A stretch of DNA of 64,000 nt from Nonomuraea basaltis (GTDB taxonomy: Bacteria; Actinomycetota; Actinomycetes; Streptosporangiales; Streptosporangiaceae). The notes under the pieces are model-generated. The model ran no database searches and had not been told where the DNA came from. It saw only the letters and a list, made by a program, of their open reading frames with translations. Positions 57,720-64,000 of the stretch are shown piece by piece. The number at the start of each line of letters is the position of its first letter. Within the stretch, counting starts at the first letter, position 1. The translations under genes and the position numbers were made by a program. The stretch covers positions 1 through 64,000 of the forward strand of contig NZ_VCJS01000007.1 in the NCBI RefSeq assembly GCF_005893125.1. Direction: 5' to 3'.

Positions 57720-58436
57720 TCAGGGGCCCGTCGGATCGGGGGCTCCTGGTCGCATCCCCTTCGTCACCAGCCAGATCGCGAGGACCAATTCCGCCATTCC
57801 CAGCGTTCCGAGCACGGGCACGATCGTCGCGTGGAGTGACGGTGCGATGAAGCGCGTGATGCCGTCGATCACGTACGCAAGGCCGCCGAGCGACACCAGG
57901 ATGCCCAGGACGGCGGGTATCCGCCTCGACCGGAAGAGGAGCCAGCCGAGAAGCCCGAGGTGCACCCCGAAGAACACCAGCGCCGCGCCGAACCCGTGCG
58001 TGAACAGGTCGAGATTGAACAGCGCGAGCGCGTGCCGTTGATCGGTCCCGACGGCTGACAGGTAGCCGGTCCCGCCCAGCAGGATCATGGCCCCGGCGTA
58101 CGGCAGCAGGGCGGCGGCGACGATGGCGGTGTAGACCAGCCGGAAGCTCGCTGCCATGAGCGCCAAGGTCCGGTTCACGGGCCGGAGCAGCACGTAGAAC
58201 AGCACCGCGACCGGCAGGTCGCACACGAAGGCGAGCAGGTAGCCGAGGAAGCCGAGGCGGAAGAGCTGCGGCGACGCCTGGATCGCGCGGGCGGTGGCCG
58301 GCGCGTCGCCCGGGATCACGAGCGTGGAGCGGACGAAGAACTCGGCGAACAGCGCGCTCGCGGCGATGACGAGCAGCAGTCCGCCGGTGATCCGGGCGAG
58401 GCGGGCGGGCGCCGCGTCGAGCGTGCCGGCGGTCAT
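57720..58436 (-). CDS. DUF4386-family membrane protein
   Basis: A 238-aa integral membrane protein with six to seven helices (first about 13-33, then pairs through 60-230). Features such as [26 protein letters not shown] and [24 protein letters not shown] are characteristic of DUF4386. Function unknown. ATG 58436 overlaps the preceding gene's stop (ATGA), so it is coupled to the NAD(P)-binding protein. Convergent with the LLM gene, 2 bp between stops. Confidence 0.88.
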   Translation of the reverse strand: MTAGTLDAAPARLARITGGLLLVIAASALFAEFFVRSTLVIPGDAPATARAIQASPQLFRLGFLGYLLAFVCDLPVAVLFYVLLRPVNRTLALMAASFRLVYTAIVAAALLPYAGAMILLGGTGYLSAVGTDQRHALALFNLDLFTHGFGAALVFFGVHLGLLGWLLFRSRRIPAVLGILVSLGGLAYVIDGITRFIAPSLHATIVPVLGTLGMAELVLAIWLVTKGMRPGAPDPTGP

Positions 58437-59215
58437 GACGACTCTTCGGGCGCCGAGGTCACGGTGGCCGGGTGTGCGCTCCGAGCCGGGGTCGCGGTGG
58501 CCGGGTGTGCGCTCCGAGCCGAGGGTGTCTGGCGGCCGACGATCGCCGGGGCCTCGTGGATCAGCTCGTCGTCGGTGAGCGCCGCCACCATGAACAGCGC
58601 GAAGTCCACCCGCCGGGTGCTGTTGCTCTTGAGTACGGGGTCGCCGACGTGCCGGCTCCACACCGGCAGCCCCTGGCTCTCACCCTCTTCGAGATCGCTG
58701 CCTCGCACGACGGTCCAGCGGGTGTCGCTGGCGAACACCCGGCGGCACGCCTCCACCTGGTCGTCGATGTCCGCGATGCGAGCGAGCCGCGCCACCCAGC
58801 GGAAGACCTTGACGAACGCCCGGAGCTTGAGCGAGTACACGTCCTGCCCGTCGCGGGTGATGTGCCACCCGCACGAGAAGACCAGTCGCGCCCCCGGACG
58901 CGCGTGGTCCAGCACCGCCTGCGCGGTCCCGGTGGAGTATCCCCGCATACCCCAGGGGACCAGCACCGTGAGGACCCCGTCGCATCCTTCGACCGCGCGC
59001 CTGATGACCTCGCGGTCATCCGTCGCCCCCGGGACGACGGTGATGCGCCCGTCGAACTCCGCGAGCTTCCCGACGCTCTGCTCGCGGCAAACGCCCACCA
59101 CCTCGTGGCCCCGGTCCAGGGCGTGCTGGATCATGTACCGCCCGAGCTTCCCAGAGGCTCCGACGATGCAGACCTTCAGGCCGCTGCCCTGGTCACGTCC
59201 TTCGTGTACGTCCAT
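58433..59215 (-). CDS. NmrA/SDR-like NAD(P)-binding protein
   Basis: A 260-aa atypical SDR. The cofactor loop is [16 protein letters not shown] (about 15-30) and the fold continues to about residue 235 ([15 protein letters not shown]). There is no clear catalytic Tyr-x3-Lys, so it may be a redox sensor or a reductase of the NmrA/NAD-dependent epimerase type. The C-terminus carries an 11-residue duplication ([11 protein letters not shown] / [11 protein letters not shown]). ATG 59215 has an AAGGACA site. Divergent from a TetR gene across two palindromes, its likely controller. Confidence 0.8.
   Translation of the reverse strand: MDVHEGRDQGSGLKVCIVGASGKLGRYMIQHALDRGHEVVGVCREQSVGKLAEFDGRITVVPGATDDREVIRRAVEGCDGVLTVLVPWGMRGYSTGTAQAVLDHARPGARLVFSCGWHITRDGQDVYSLKLRAFVKVFRWVARLARIADIDDQVEACRRVFASDTRWTVVRGSDLEEGESQGLPVWSRHVGDPVLKSNSTRRVDFALFMVAALTDDELIHEAPAIVGRQTPSARSAHPATATPARSAHPATVTSAPEESS
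58457..58522 (-). repeat. 33-bp in-frame tandem duplication
   Basis: 58457-58489 and 58490-58522 differ at two positions and encode the two 11-residue units at the C-terminus of the NAD(P)-binding protein. A recent in-frame duplication. Confidence 0.85.
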
Positions 59216-59247
59216 GCCTTGTCCTTCCACCCCGGTCGCGGGTGATT

Positions 59248-59261
59248 CTTACACTTGTAAG
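59248..59261. promoter_or_regulatory. TetR operator candidate 1 (CTTACA-CT-TGTAAG)
   Basis: A 14-bp palindrome with perfect 6-bp arms, 33 bp upstream of the NAD(P)-binding protein's start. Matches the core of the stronger palindrome at 59280-59295 (CTTAC/GTAAG arms). Confidence 0.65.
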
Positions 59262-59279
59262 GTACAAGGCGGACGCTAT

Positions 59280-59295
59280 CCTTACGGCCGTAAGG
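59280..59295. promoter_or_regulatory. TetR operator candidate 2 (CCTTACGGCCGTAAGG)
   Basis: A perfect 16-bp palindrome 35 bp before the TetR start, centred 33 bp from candidate 1. Together they fill the 115-bp divergent promoter, typical of TetR auto- and target regulation. Confidence 0.75.
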
Positions 59296-59330
59296 TAGTC
59301 AAGCCCCGAGCGGACAACAGGAGTACGCGG

Positions 59331-60014
59331 ATGCCGGCACGCCCCAACCGAGATCGAACGCCCCGTGCTTCGTTGAGCAAGGAACGTGTCTTCGAGGCCG
59401 CCGTACGCGTGGCCGACAAGGGGGGCGTCGCCTCGGTCACCATGCGCAAGGTGGCCGAAGAGCTCGGGGTCGAGGCGATGTCGCTGTACTACCACGTGGC
59501 AGGCAAGGAGGAGATCCTGGATGGGATCGTCGACCTCGTCTTCACGGAGATCGAGCTGCCCGGCGGCGAGGCCGGCTGGAAGACCGCCATGCGCCGGCGC
59601 GCGTTCTCCGTGCGCGAGGCGCTCTCGCGCCACGCCTGGGCGCTCGGGCTGATGGAGTCCCGGCGGAACCCTGGCCCCGCGACGCTACGGGACCACGACT
59701 CAGTGATCGGAAGCCTGCGCGCGGCGGGGTTCTCGATCGCGATGGCCGCTCACGCGTTCTCCGCCCTCGACAGCTACGTGTACGGGTTCGTCCTGCAGGA
59801 GTCGAGCCTGCCGTTCGCCACGACCCAAGAGCTCGAGGACGTGGCGGAAGGGATGGCCCGGCAGATGCCCGCCGGCGCGTACCCCCACCTCGCGGAGATG
59901 ATGGCGGACCACGCGCTGCGACCGGGTTACGCCTATGCGGACGAGTTCGCGTTCGGGCTCGACCTGGTCCTCGATGGTCTGGAGAGGATCCTCGGCGGGC
60001 CGGGCGCCGCTTGA
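59331..60014 (+). CDS. TetR-family regulator (TetR_C-type)
   Basis: A 227-aa regulator. A basic leader (1-18) precedes the helix-turn-helix ([21 protein letters not shown], about residues 36-56 as a region), then a helical ligand domain of the TetR/TetR_C_1 type ([33 protein letters not shown]). ATG 59331 follows CAGGAGT. It is divergent from the NAD(P)-binding/DUF4386 pair, with two strong palindromes between, and is most likely their repressor and its own. Ligand unknown. Confidence 0.92.
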   Translation: MPARPNRDRTPRASLSKERVFEAAVRVADKGGVASVTMRKVAEELGVEAMSLYYHVAGKEEILDGIVDLVFTEIELPGGEAGWKTAMRRRAFSVREALSRHAWALGLMESRRNPGPATLRDHDSVIGSLRAAGFSIAMAAHAFSALDSYVYGFVLQESSLPFATTQELEDVAEGMARQMPAGAYPHLAEMMADHALRPGYAYADEFAFGLDLVLDGLERILGGPGAA

Positions 60015-60087
60015 CCTGGCCGGATGGTCATCGCAGGACGCGAAACCTCACGCGGGGGCTCGCGCCGCTGACCCCCGGAACAACGGA

Positions 60088-60957
60088 TCAGAGGCTCTGA
60101 GCGTGAGGGATGGGGTGGACCTGATCCCAGTCGATGGCGACCTTCTCGGGGTCCTCAGGGGCGATCTTGGCGGGGAACCGCGCATCGGGGTGGACGCGGG
60201 CCAGGTGGTGCGGCGGGACTCGGTGCGCGAGGCGCACCTCGTACGAGCCGTGCGGGCCGGTCACGCGGAGGAGCAGGCCCAGGATGGGGTCGCCGTTGTC
60301 GGCGGTCATGCCGTTCGTCGAGAACGTACCGAGAACCGTGACCATGGCGGGCACGCCCCGAGCGAGGATGTCGGCGGCGGACACCCGCTGTCCGGCCGGC
60401 GGGGAGGCGTACTCCGCAGCGTGCTGCCAGTCGATGGTGAGGCGATTGTGGTCGCTCGGGTCGACGCGGACGGGGAGGCGAGCGCCGGGGAGGATGGCGC
60501 CTACGAGAAGGCGGGGCATCGATTCACGGTGGGCGACGCGGTACGCGCCCGCGCCCTCGCGCCGGACCTCCAGGTCGAACGCGACCATGGGCAGGTCGTT
60601 GACCGTCATGCCCGTGTCGCTCATGGAGAGGATGGCGGCGGTCGCCGGCACTCCGTTGACAAGGAGGTCACGGTTGCCGCCCGCCAGGTCGTTGATCATC
60701 CCGAACAGCCCGCCGGATCCGCTCTTCGGCCCGGCTCCGTCGAAGGCCGACATGGCCGTGCGCATCGCGCGGTGGGTCATGGCGTGCGCGATCGGGAAGG
60801 CGCCGAGGATCGTCAGCGTCATGCCGACGGCGAAGGCGGCGCTCGCCCACCCCGGCATCGGCCACGTCAGCATCCCGACGACCCCTGCCGTCAGCAGGAC
60901 GAGGCCGATCACCTCCACCACCACTCCGACCGGGAGCAGCTTTCCGCTTCGCATCAT
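60088..60957 (-). CDS. Membrane protein with duplicated C-terminal domain
   Basis: A 289-aa protein of no family I recognise. Two transmembrane helices (about 8-31 and 37-58) are followed by a cytoplasmic or outer region that contains the same 80-residue module twice: residues 98-177 and 197-277 share GVPA-x3-(I/V)L, GMT, a Gly-(S/A)-Y-x-V centre, HR-x-(S/V)-(M/P)P and end with (T/A)IDW. Duplication is clear by eye. ATG 60957 (or 60954) has an AAGGA site; the frame extends to 61092 without support. It stands alone, convergent with the TetR gene. Confidence 0.75.
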   Translation of the reverse strand: MMRSGKLLPVGVVVEVIGLVLLTAGVVGMLTWPMPGWASAAFAVGMTLTILGAFPIAHAMTHRAMRTAMSAFDGAGPKSGSGGLFGMINDLAGGNRDLLVNGVPATAAILSMSDTGMTVNDLPMVAFDLEVRREGAGAYRVAHRESMPRLLVGAILPGARLPVRVDPSDHNRLTIDWQHAAEYASPPAGQRVSAADILARGVPAMVTVLGTFSTNGMTADNGDPILGLLLRVTGPHGSYEVRLAHRVPPHHLARVHPDARFPAKIAPEDPEKVAIDWDQVHPIPHAQSL

Positions 60958-61106
60958 CAGCGCGTTCCTTACTCGCCGGTCCTGTGCGTACGTGGACAGG
61001 TAACGGCTGAGCGCTTGCGCGGCGGTTGCACGCCGATTACCGGCGCCATGATTCAGCCGCCATCTCGTGGGCACACGAGTGCGGCGGCGCATGGGGCGGC
61101 CGGGTG

Positions 61107-61931
61107 CTAAACGGGGACGGTGAGGGTGACGGTGAGACCCGACGGCACGCTGCCCGTCATCGTCCCGAGCTGGCTCGTGTGTCCGTCGCTGAAGATGTTG
61201 TCGCTGTCCAGGGAGATCTCGCTCAGGTTGCGCACGCTCTGGCTGTAGCCGTCGGTGGCGTACACCGAGTCACAGGCGTCCTTGGGCAGCGCTATCTGGG
61301 AGGTCGCGATCTTGTTGTCGGACGTCGTGGCCTTGGCCAGGCTCGGGTAGACCTCGAAATGGATGTGCGGCCACCGGCCCGGGTAGCAGCCCGGGAAGAT
61401 GCTCGTGAAGGAGAGCTTGCCGCTTTTGTCGGTCTCCTGGACTCCGCGCAGGTAGTTCTCGCTGGTGACGCTCTCGGAGTACATCGAGTAGTTGCCGTCG
61501 CGGTCGCAGTGCCACAGGTAGACCGCGGCGCTTGACAGTGCCGAGCAGTCGGCCGAGGTGTCCTGGATGGTCAGCTCGATGGTCAGCGGAACGCCCGCGG
61601 CGGTGCCCGAGCCCGAGCCGAAGCTGGAGCGGATGTCGCTGCGGACGATGCCGCTCTGGGTGAGGATGTTCGGCCCGTTCGATCCGTCGCCCGGGAACGG
61701 GCCGGCGGTCTCTTCCGGGATCTCGGCGCAGCTCCCGCTCGTCGCCGCGGTGCTCGCCGAGCCGGTGGACGAGGACGACGCGGTCGACGCGGTGCCGGTC
61801 GAGTCGCTGTCGCAGCCGACCAGGGTCGCCAGGCCCGCGCCGGCGAACAGCCCCAGGACCCGGCGGCGTTCCAGCAGCGTCGACATGTCGAACTGCAGCC
61901 CTTTGTCGAAGAGGTCGTCGTCGTGGTGCAT
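61107..61931 (-). CDS. Tat-exported lipoprotein of the intradiol ring-cleavage dioxygenase family
   Basis: A 274-aa protein. A twin-arginine motif (ERRRVLGLF, residues about 21-29) and lipobox (TLVGC, Cys about 40) precede a Thr/Ser/Ala-rich linker, so it should be a surface lipoprotein. The catalytic domain (about 68-240) keeps the Fe(III) ligands of protocatechuate/catechol 1,2-dioxygenases: Tyr in AVYLWHCD, Tyr in GCYPGRW, and two His in PHIHFEVY. Exported, lipid-anchored intradiol enzymes are known in actinomycetes, but their natural substrates are not firmly established. ATG 61931 has a GGAGTAAGAG site. Confidence 0.88.
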   Translation of the reverse strand: MHHDDDLFDKGLQFDMSTLLERRRVLGLFAGAGLATLVGCDSDSTGTASTASSSSTGSASTAATSGSCAEIPEETAGPFPGDGSNGPNILTQSGIVRSDIRSSFGSGSGTAAGVPLTIELTIQDTSADCSALSSAAVYLWHCDRDGNYSMYSESVTSENYLRGVQETDKSGKLSFTSIFPGCYPGRWPHIHFEVYPSLAKATTSDNKIATSQIALPKDACDSVYATDGYSQSVRNLSEISLDSDNIFSDGHTSQLGTMTGSVPSGLTVTLTVPV

Positions 61932-62062
61932 CTCTTACTCCATGCTGGGCATGCGCCGCTGCTGAACCAACTCGGCGAGGGGAGTCGGCGCATGGAAGGT
62001 GACCCATCTAAGCAGCTGACGTATCGACTGTCACGTTCCGTAACATAAGTCTGCTTTGTGCC

Positions 62063-62506
62063 TTACAGGCCGGCCAGGCCGGCTCCGACGAGGACAAGAC
62101 CGGCCGTGGAGGCCACGGCGCGCAGCGTGTTCCAGGCGGTCCACCTCGGCGAGTAGTTCTTCCATGACATCGTGCCCGCGTTGAGTGCGTTGTTCATCGG
62201 TACGTTGATCGCCACGGTGACCAGGAACGAGCCGATGAAGTTCACCGCGGCGGCGGCGAAGAACCAGAGGGCGGCCGGAGCATCCGTGACGAGTCCGGCC
62301 GCGAGCGCTGCGAGCGGTGCCCCCAGGAACGGGATGTAGAGCCATGGGTTGAGGATCTTCTGGTTGACGCTTCGCATCGCCGCCTCGGCCTGGGCGGGTT
62401 CGATGGCGTTCAGGCCCGGCATGACGGACATGGAGAAGGTGTAGAAGAGGCCCGTGAGGGCGCCGTGCAACGCGAGTGCGACAAGAGGCAGTACCAACAT
62501 GGTCAT
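62063..62506 (-). CDS. DUF1772 (anthrone-oxygenase-like) membrane protein
   Basis: A 147-aa membrane protein with four helices (about 3-25, 50-72, 80-102, 125-146). FYTFSMSVMPGL near the start, NPWLYIPFLGAPLAALAAG and VPMNNALNAGTM are characteristic DUF1772 segments. Some relatives act on polyketide anthrones; most are of unknown function. ATG 62506 is placed just before the first helix. A GTG at 62548 would add 14 residues; no convincing ribosome binding site supports either. Confidence 0.82.
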   Translation of the reverse strand: MTMLVLPLVALALHGALTGLFYTFSMSVMPGLNAIEPAQAEAAMRSVNQKILNPWLYIPFLGAPLAALAAGLVTDAPAALWFFAAAAVNFIGSFLVTVAINVPMNNALNAGTMSWKNYSPRWTAWNTLRAVASTAGLVLVGAGLAGL

Positions 62507-62594
62507 ATGGTGACCCGCGCCGGATGAGACGGTCCATGCCTGGTCCACTCAATCGCATACGCAAGTGTCTACGGCGTCAATGGGGCGCCGGGTG

Positions 62595-63065
62595 TCACTG
62601 ATCGGGCATCAGGCGCGCGGGGAAGCCGCCGGTCGCGATGGGGCCCCAGCGGTCGATGTGGATCCGGATCAGCGACTTGTCCTGGCGGCGCATGGCGGCG
62701 CGGTACTCCTCCCAGTCGGGGTGCTCGCCGGAGATGCTCCGGTAGTACTCGACGAGCGCGTCGAGGGCGTCGGGCATGTCGAGCACCTCGGCGTGTCCGT
62801 CGATCTGGACATACGGGCCGTTCCAGTCGTCGGACACTACGCAGATCGACACCCGCTCGTCACGGCGGGCGTTGCGCGCCTTGGCTCGGTCGGGGTAGGT
62901 GGAGACCACGATCCGGCCGCTCTCGTCGACGCCGCAGGAGACCGGCGAGAGCTGCGGCCGCCCGTCCTTGCGGGTGGTCGCCAGCAGACCGTGGTGCCTG
63001 GGCCGGAGGAACTCGAGCAGTTCGGGCAGTTCGACGTGGCGCGCGGTCGCGATGTTCGGAGCCAT
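62595..63065 (-). CDS. PPOX-class F420-dependent oxidoreductase
   Basis: A 156-aa split-barrel flavin/F420 protein. LLATTRKDGRPQLSPVSCGVD (about residues 27-46 as a region), VVSTYPDRAKARNARRDERVSICV and the final Trp-rich IDRWGPIATGG fit actinobacterial F420-binding PPOX-family reductases or F420/haem carriers. ATG 63065 has an AAAGG site. It is single, divergent from the acetamidase gene. Confidence 0.88.
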   Translation of the reverse strand: MAPNIATARHVELPELLEFLRPRHHGLLATTRKDGRPQLSPVSCGVDESGRIVVSTYPDRAKARNARRDERVSICVVSDDWNGPYVQIDGHAEVLDMPDALDALVEYYRSISGEHPDWEEYRAAMRRQDKSLIRIHIDRWGPIATGGFPARLMPDQ

Positions 63066-63255
63066 CTCATATGCCTTTCGGTCGCACTGAGGTCTGATCC
63101 TTTCATCCCGCGAGGCCAGGACCGAGCCTGACTGACCACCGTGGAGAGCATGAGTTCAGGACCGTCCCGGGAAACCTCGTGCAAACAGCGATGTAACAGG
63201 TGCCGTACAGGATCGGTTTGGGTCCATCCCCCGTCACATTCCGGTCAGGAGAATC

Positions 63256-64000
63256 ATGAAGGTGCCGAAGAGCCCGGGCGACGTGCGGGACGCACTGATC
63301 ACGAGACTGGGGCGGCGGAACTTCCTGCGTGCGGCCGCGGTCGTCACCGGGGCGGGCGGCGGGCTCCTGGGCTCGGCATCCGCTTCCGCCGCGACCACGC
63401 CGGCGCTGCCCCGGGAGATACTCCAGCCGCACAAGGGCCCGATCCACGGCAGGCACTACCTGCCGTCGGCGGTCGAGCAGGTCCGGTGGGGGTACGTGCC
63501 GGCGGTCGGCAGCTCGCCGGTGCTCAGGATGAGATCGGGGGAGACGGTCACCATCGACTCCGTCTCGCACGAGGGCATCCTCGAAGACCAGGGGCGCGAC
63601 CCGGTGGCCTATTTCGGCGAGCACGGCGTTCCCCGTACGAACGTGCTCCAGGACGCGATCGCGATCGCCCGTGACTACTCGCGCACGACCCGCAACTTCG
63701 ACGTCGACGGGCCGCACGTCGTGACCGGGCCGATCTACGTGGACGGCGCGCGGCGGGGTGACGTGCTCAAGGTCGAGATGCTCTCGCTGCTGCCGCGGGT
63801 ACCGTACGGCGTCGTATCGAGCCGGCACGGCAAAGGCGCGCTGGCCCGCACGTCCAGCGGCGGCGCGCCGGACGGGATCACCCTCGGTGAGGTCATGCCG
63901 CCGGTGGCGACCGACGGGCGGCCCACCGGCGACCCGGCCCGCTACGGCAACGTGTCGGTGTTCACGCCGGTACGCCGCGGGCGCAAGGGCGCGCCGAGCG
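63256..64000 (+). CDS. Tat-secreted acetamidase/formamidase-family protein (5' part only)
   Basis: The gene starts at ATG 63256 after a CAGGAGAA site and runs off the window; 248 codons are visible. A Tat signal is clear (RRNFLRAAAVVTGAGGG, about residues 19-36, ending SASAATTP). The mature part opens with the FmdA/AmdA fold: SGETVTIDSVSHEG, VTGPIYVDGARRGDVLKVE, and ARYGNVSVF. The family hydrolyses formamide or acetamide to ammonia and acid; export of such an enzyme is common in actinomycetes. The C-terminal portion and catalytic completeness cannot be judged. Confidence 0.88.
   Translation, partial: MKVPKSPGDVRDALITRLGRRNFLRAAAVVTGAGGGLLGSASASAATTPALPREILQPHKGPIHGRHYLPSAVEQVRWGYVPAVGSSPVLRMRSGETVTIDSVSHEGILEDQGRDPVAYFGEHGVPRTNVLQDAIAIARDYSRTTRNFDVDGPHVVTGPIYVDGARRGDVLKVEMLSLLPRVPYGVVSSRHGKGALARTSSGGAPDGITLGEVMPPVATDGRPTGDPARYGNVSVFTPVRRGRKGAPS

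Noticed and set aside
1..64000. Biosynthetic gene cluster, prophage or integrative element
   Set aside because: No polyketide or peptide synthetase, integrase, transposase, terminase or att-like repeat was recognised anywhere in the window.

Overview
The window is GC-rich actinobacterial DNA: codons strongly favour G or C in third position, there are many GTG starts, 4-bp ATGA/GTGA gene overlaps are frequent, and many genes are typical of filamentous actinomycetes (VanW protein, F420-dependent LLM and PPOX oxidoreductases, FHA protein, Ser/Thr kinase, c-di-AMP riboswitch over a cell-wall hydrolase, several Tat or Sec secreted proteins). A Streptosporangiales-like genus such as Nonomuraea fits by impression, but this is an inference. 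I saw no rRNA, tRNA, CRISPR array, insertion sequence or prophage.

0-9.9 kb is a mixed regulatory stretch: an RsbW-type anti-sigma kinase, a DeoR regulator with a small deoxyribosyltransferase-like protein, a secreted trypsin-like protease whose Shine-Dalgarno is buried in a perfect hairpin, a two-component system, an ArsR-SRPBCC fusion under tandem palindromic operators, a membrane-tethered sigma/anti-sigma-like fusion, and a secreted spondin-domain protein.

9.9-18.6 kb looks like a coherent catabolic locus for L-pipecolate/lysine: a DAO-type amine oxidase, an ALDH7-type (aminoadipate semialdehyde) dehydrogenase, a DUF1338 2-oxoadipate dioxygenase/decarboxylase (HglS type) and a large FAD/Fe-S D-2-hydroxyglutarate dehydrogenase, with a LysR and a GntR regulator. 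The divergent promoter of the last two enzymes carries two copies of a GCATGT-N-ACATGC palindrome inside a perfect 17-bp inverted repeat. The aminotransferase step is not in the window.

18.8-30.7 kb is dominated by envelope and cell-wall functions: a secreted protein with fourteen 24-bp coding repeats, NlpC/P60 and CHAP hydrolases (the latter under a c-di-AMP riboswitch), an FHA-winged-helix protein, a kinase fused to a lytic-transglycosylase-like ectodomain, a BlaI/M56 pair, a VanW protein and a STAS protein. Several gene remnants lie here.

31.0-57.7 kb is a large acyl-CoA degradation supercluster: two thiolases, two SDRs, two acyl-CoA ligases, two CaiB/BaiF proteins (one close to mesaconyl-CoA transferase/2-methylfumaryl-CoA isomerase), four acyl-CoA dehydrogenases, two crotonases, two hot-dog hydratases, a Liv-type ABC importer, an LLM oxidoreductase, two LysR and one TetR regulator. 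Repeated operator-like motifs link the regulators to nearby promoters. The growth substrate is unknown.

57.7-64 kb holds a DUF4386 membrane protein and an NAD(P)-binding protein divergent from a TetR gene across two palindromes, a duplicated-domain membrane protein, a Tat lipoprotein of the intradiol dioxygenase family, a DUF1772 protein, a PPOX F420 enzyme, and the 5' part of a Tat-exported acetamidase/formamidase running off the window.
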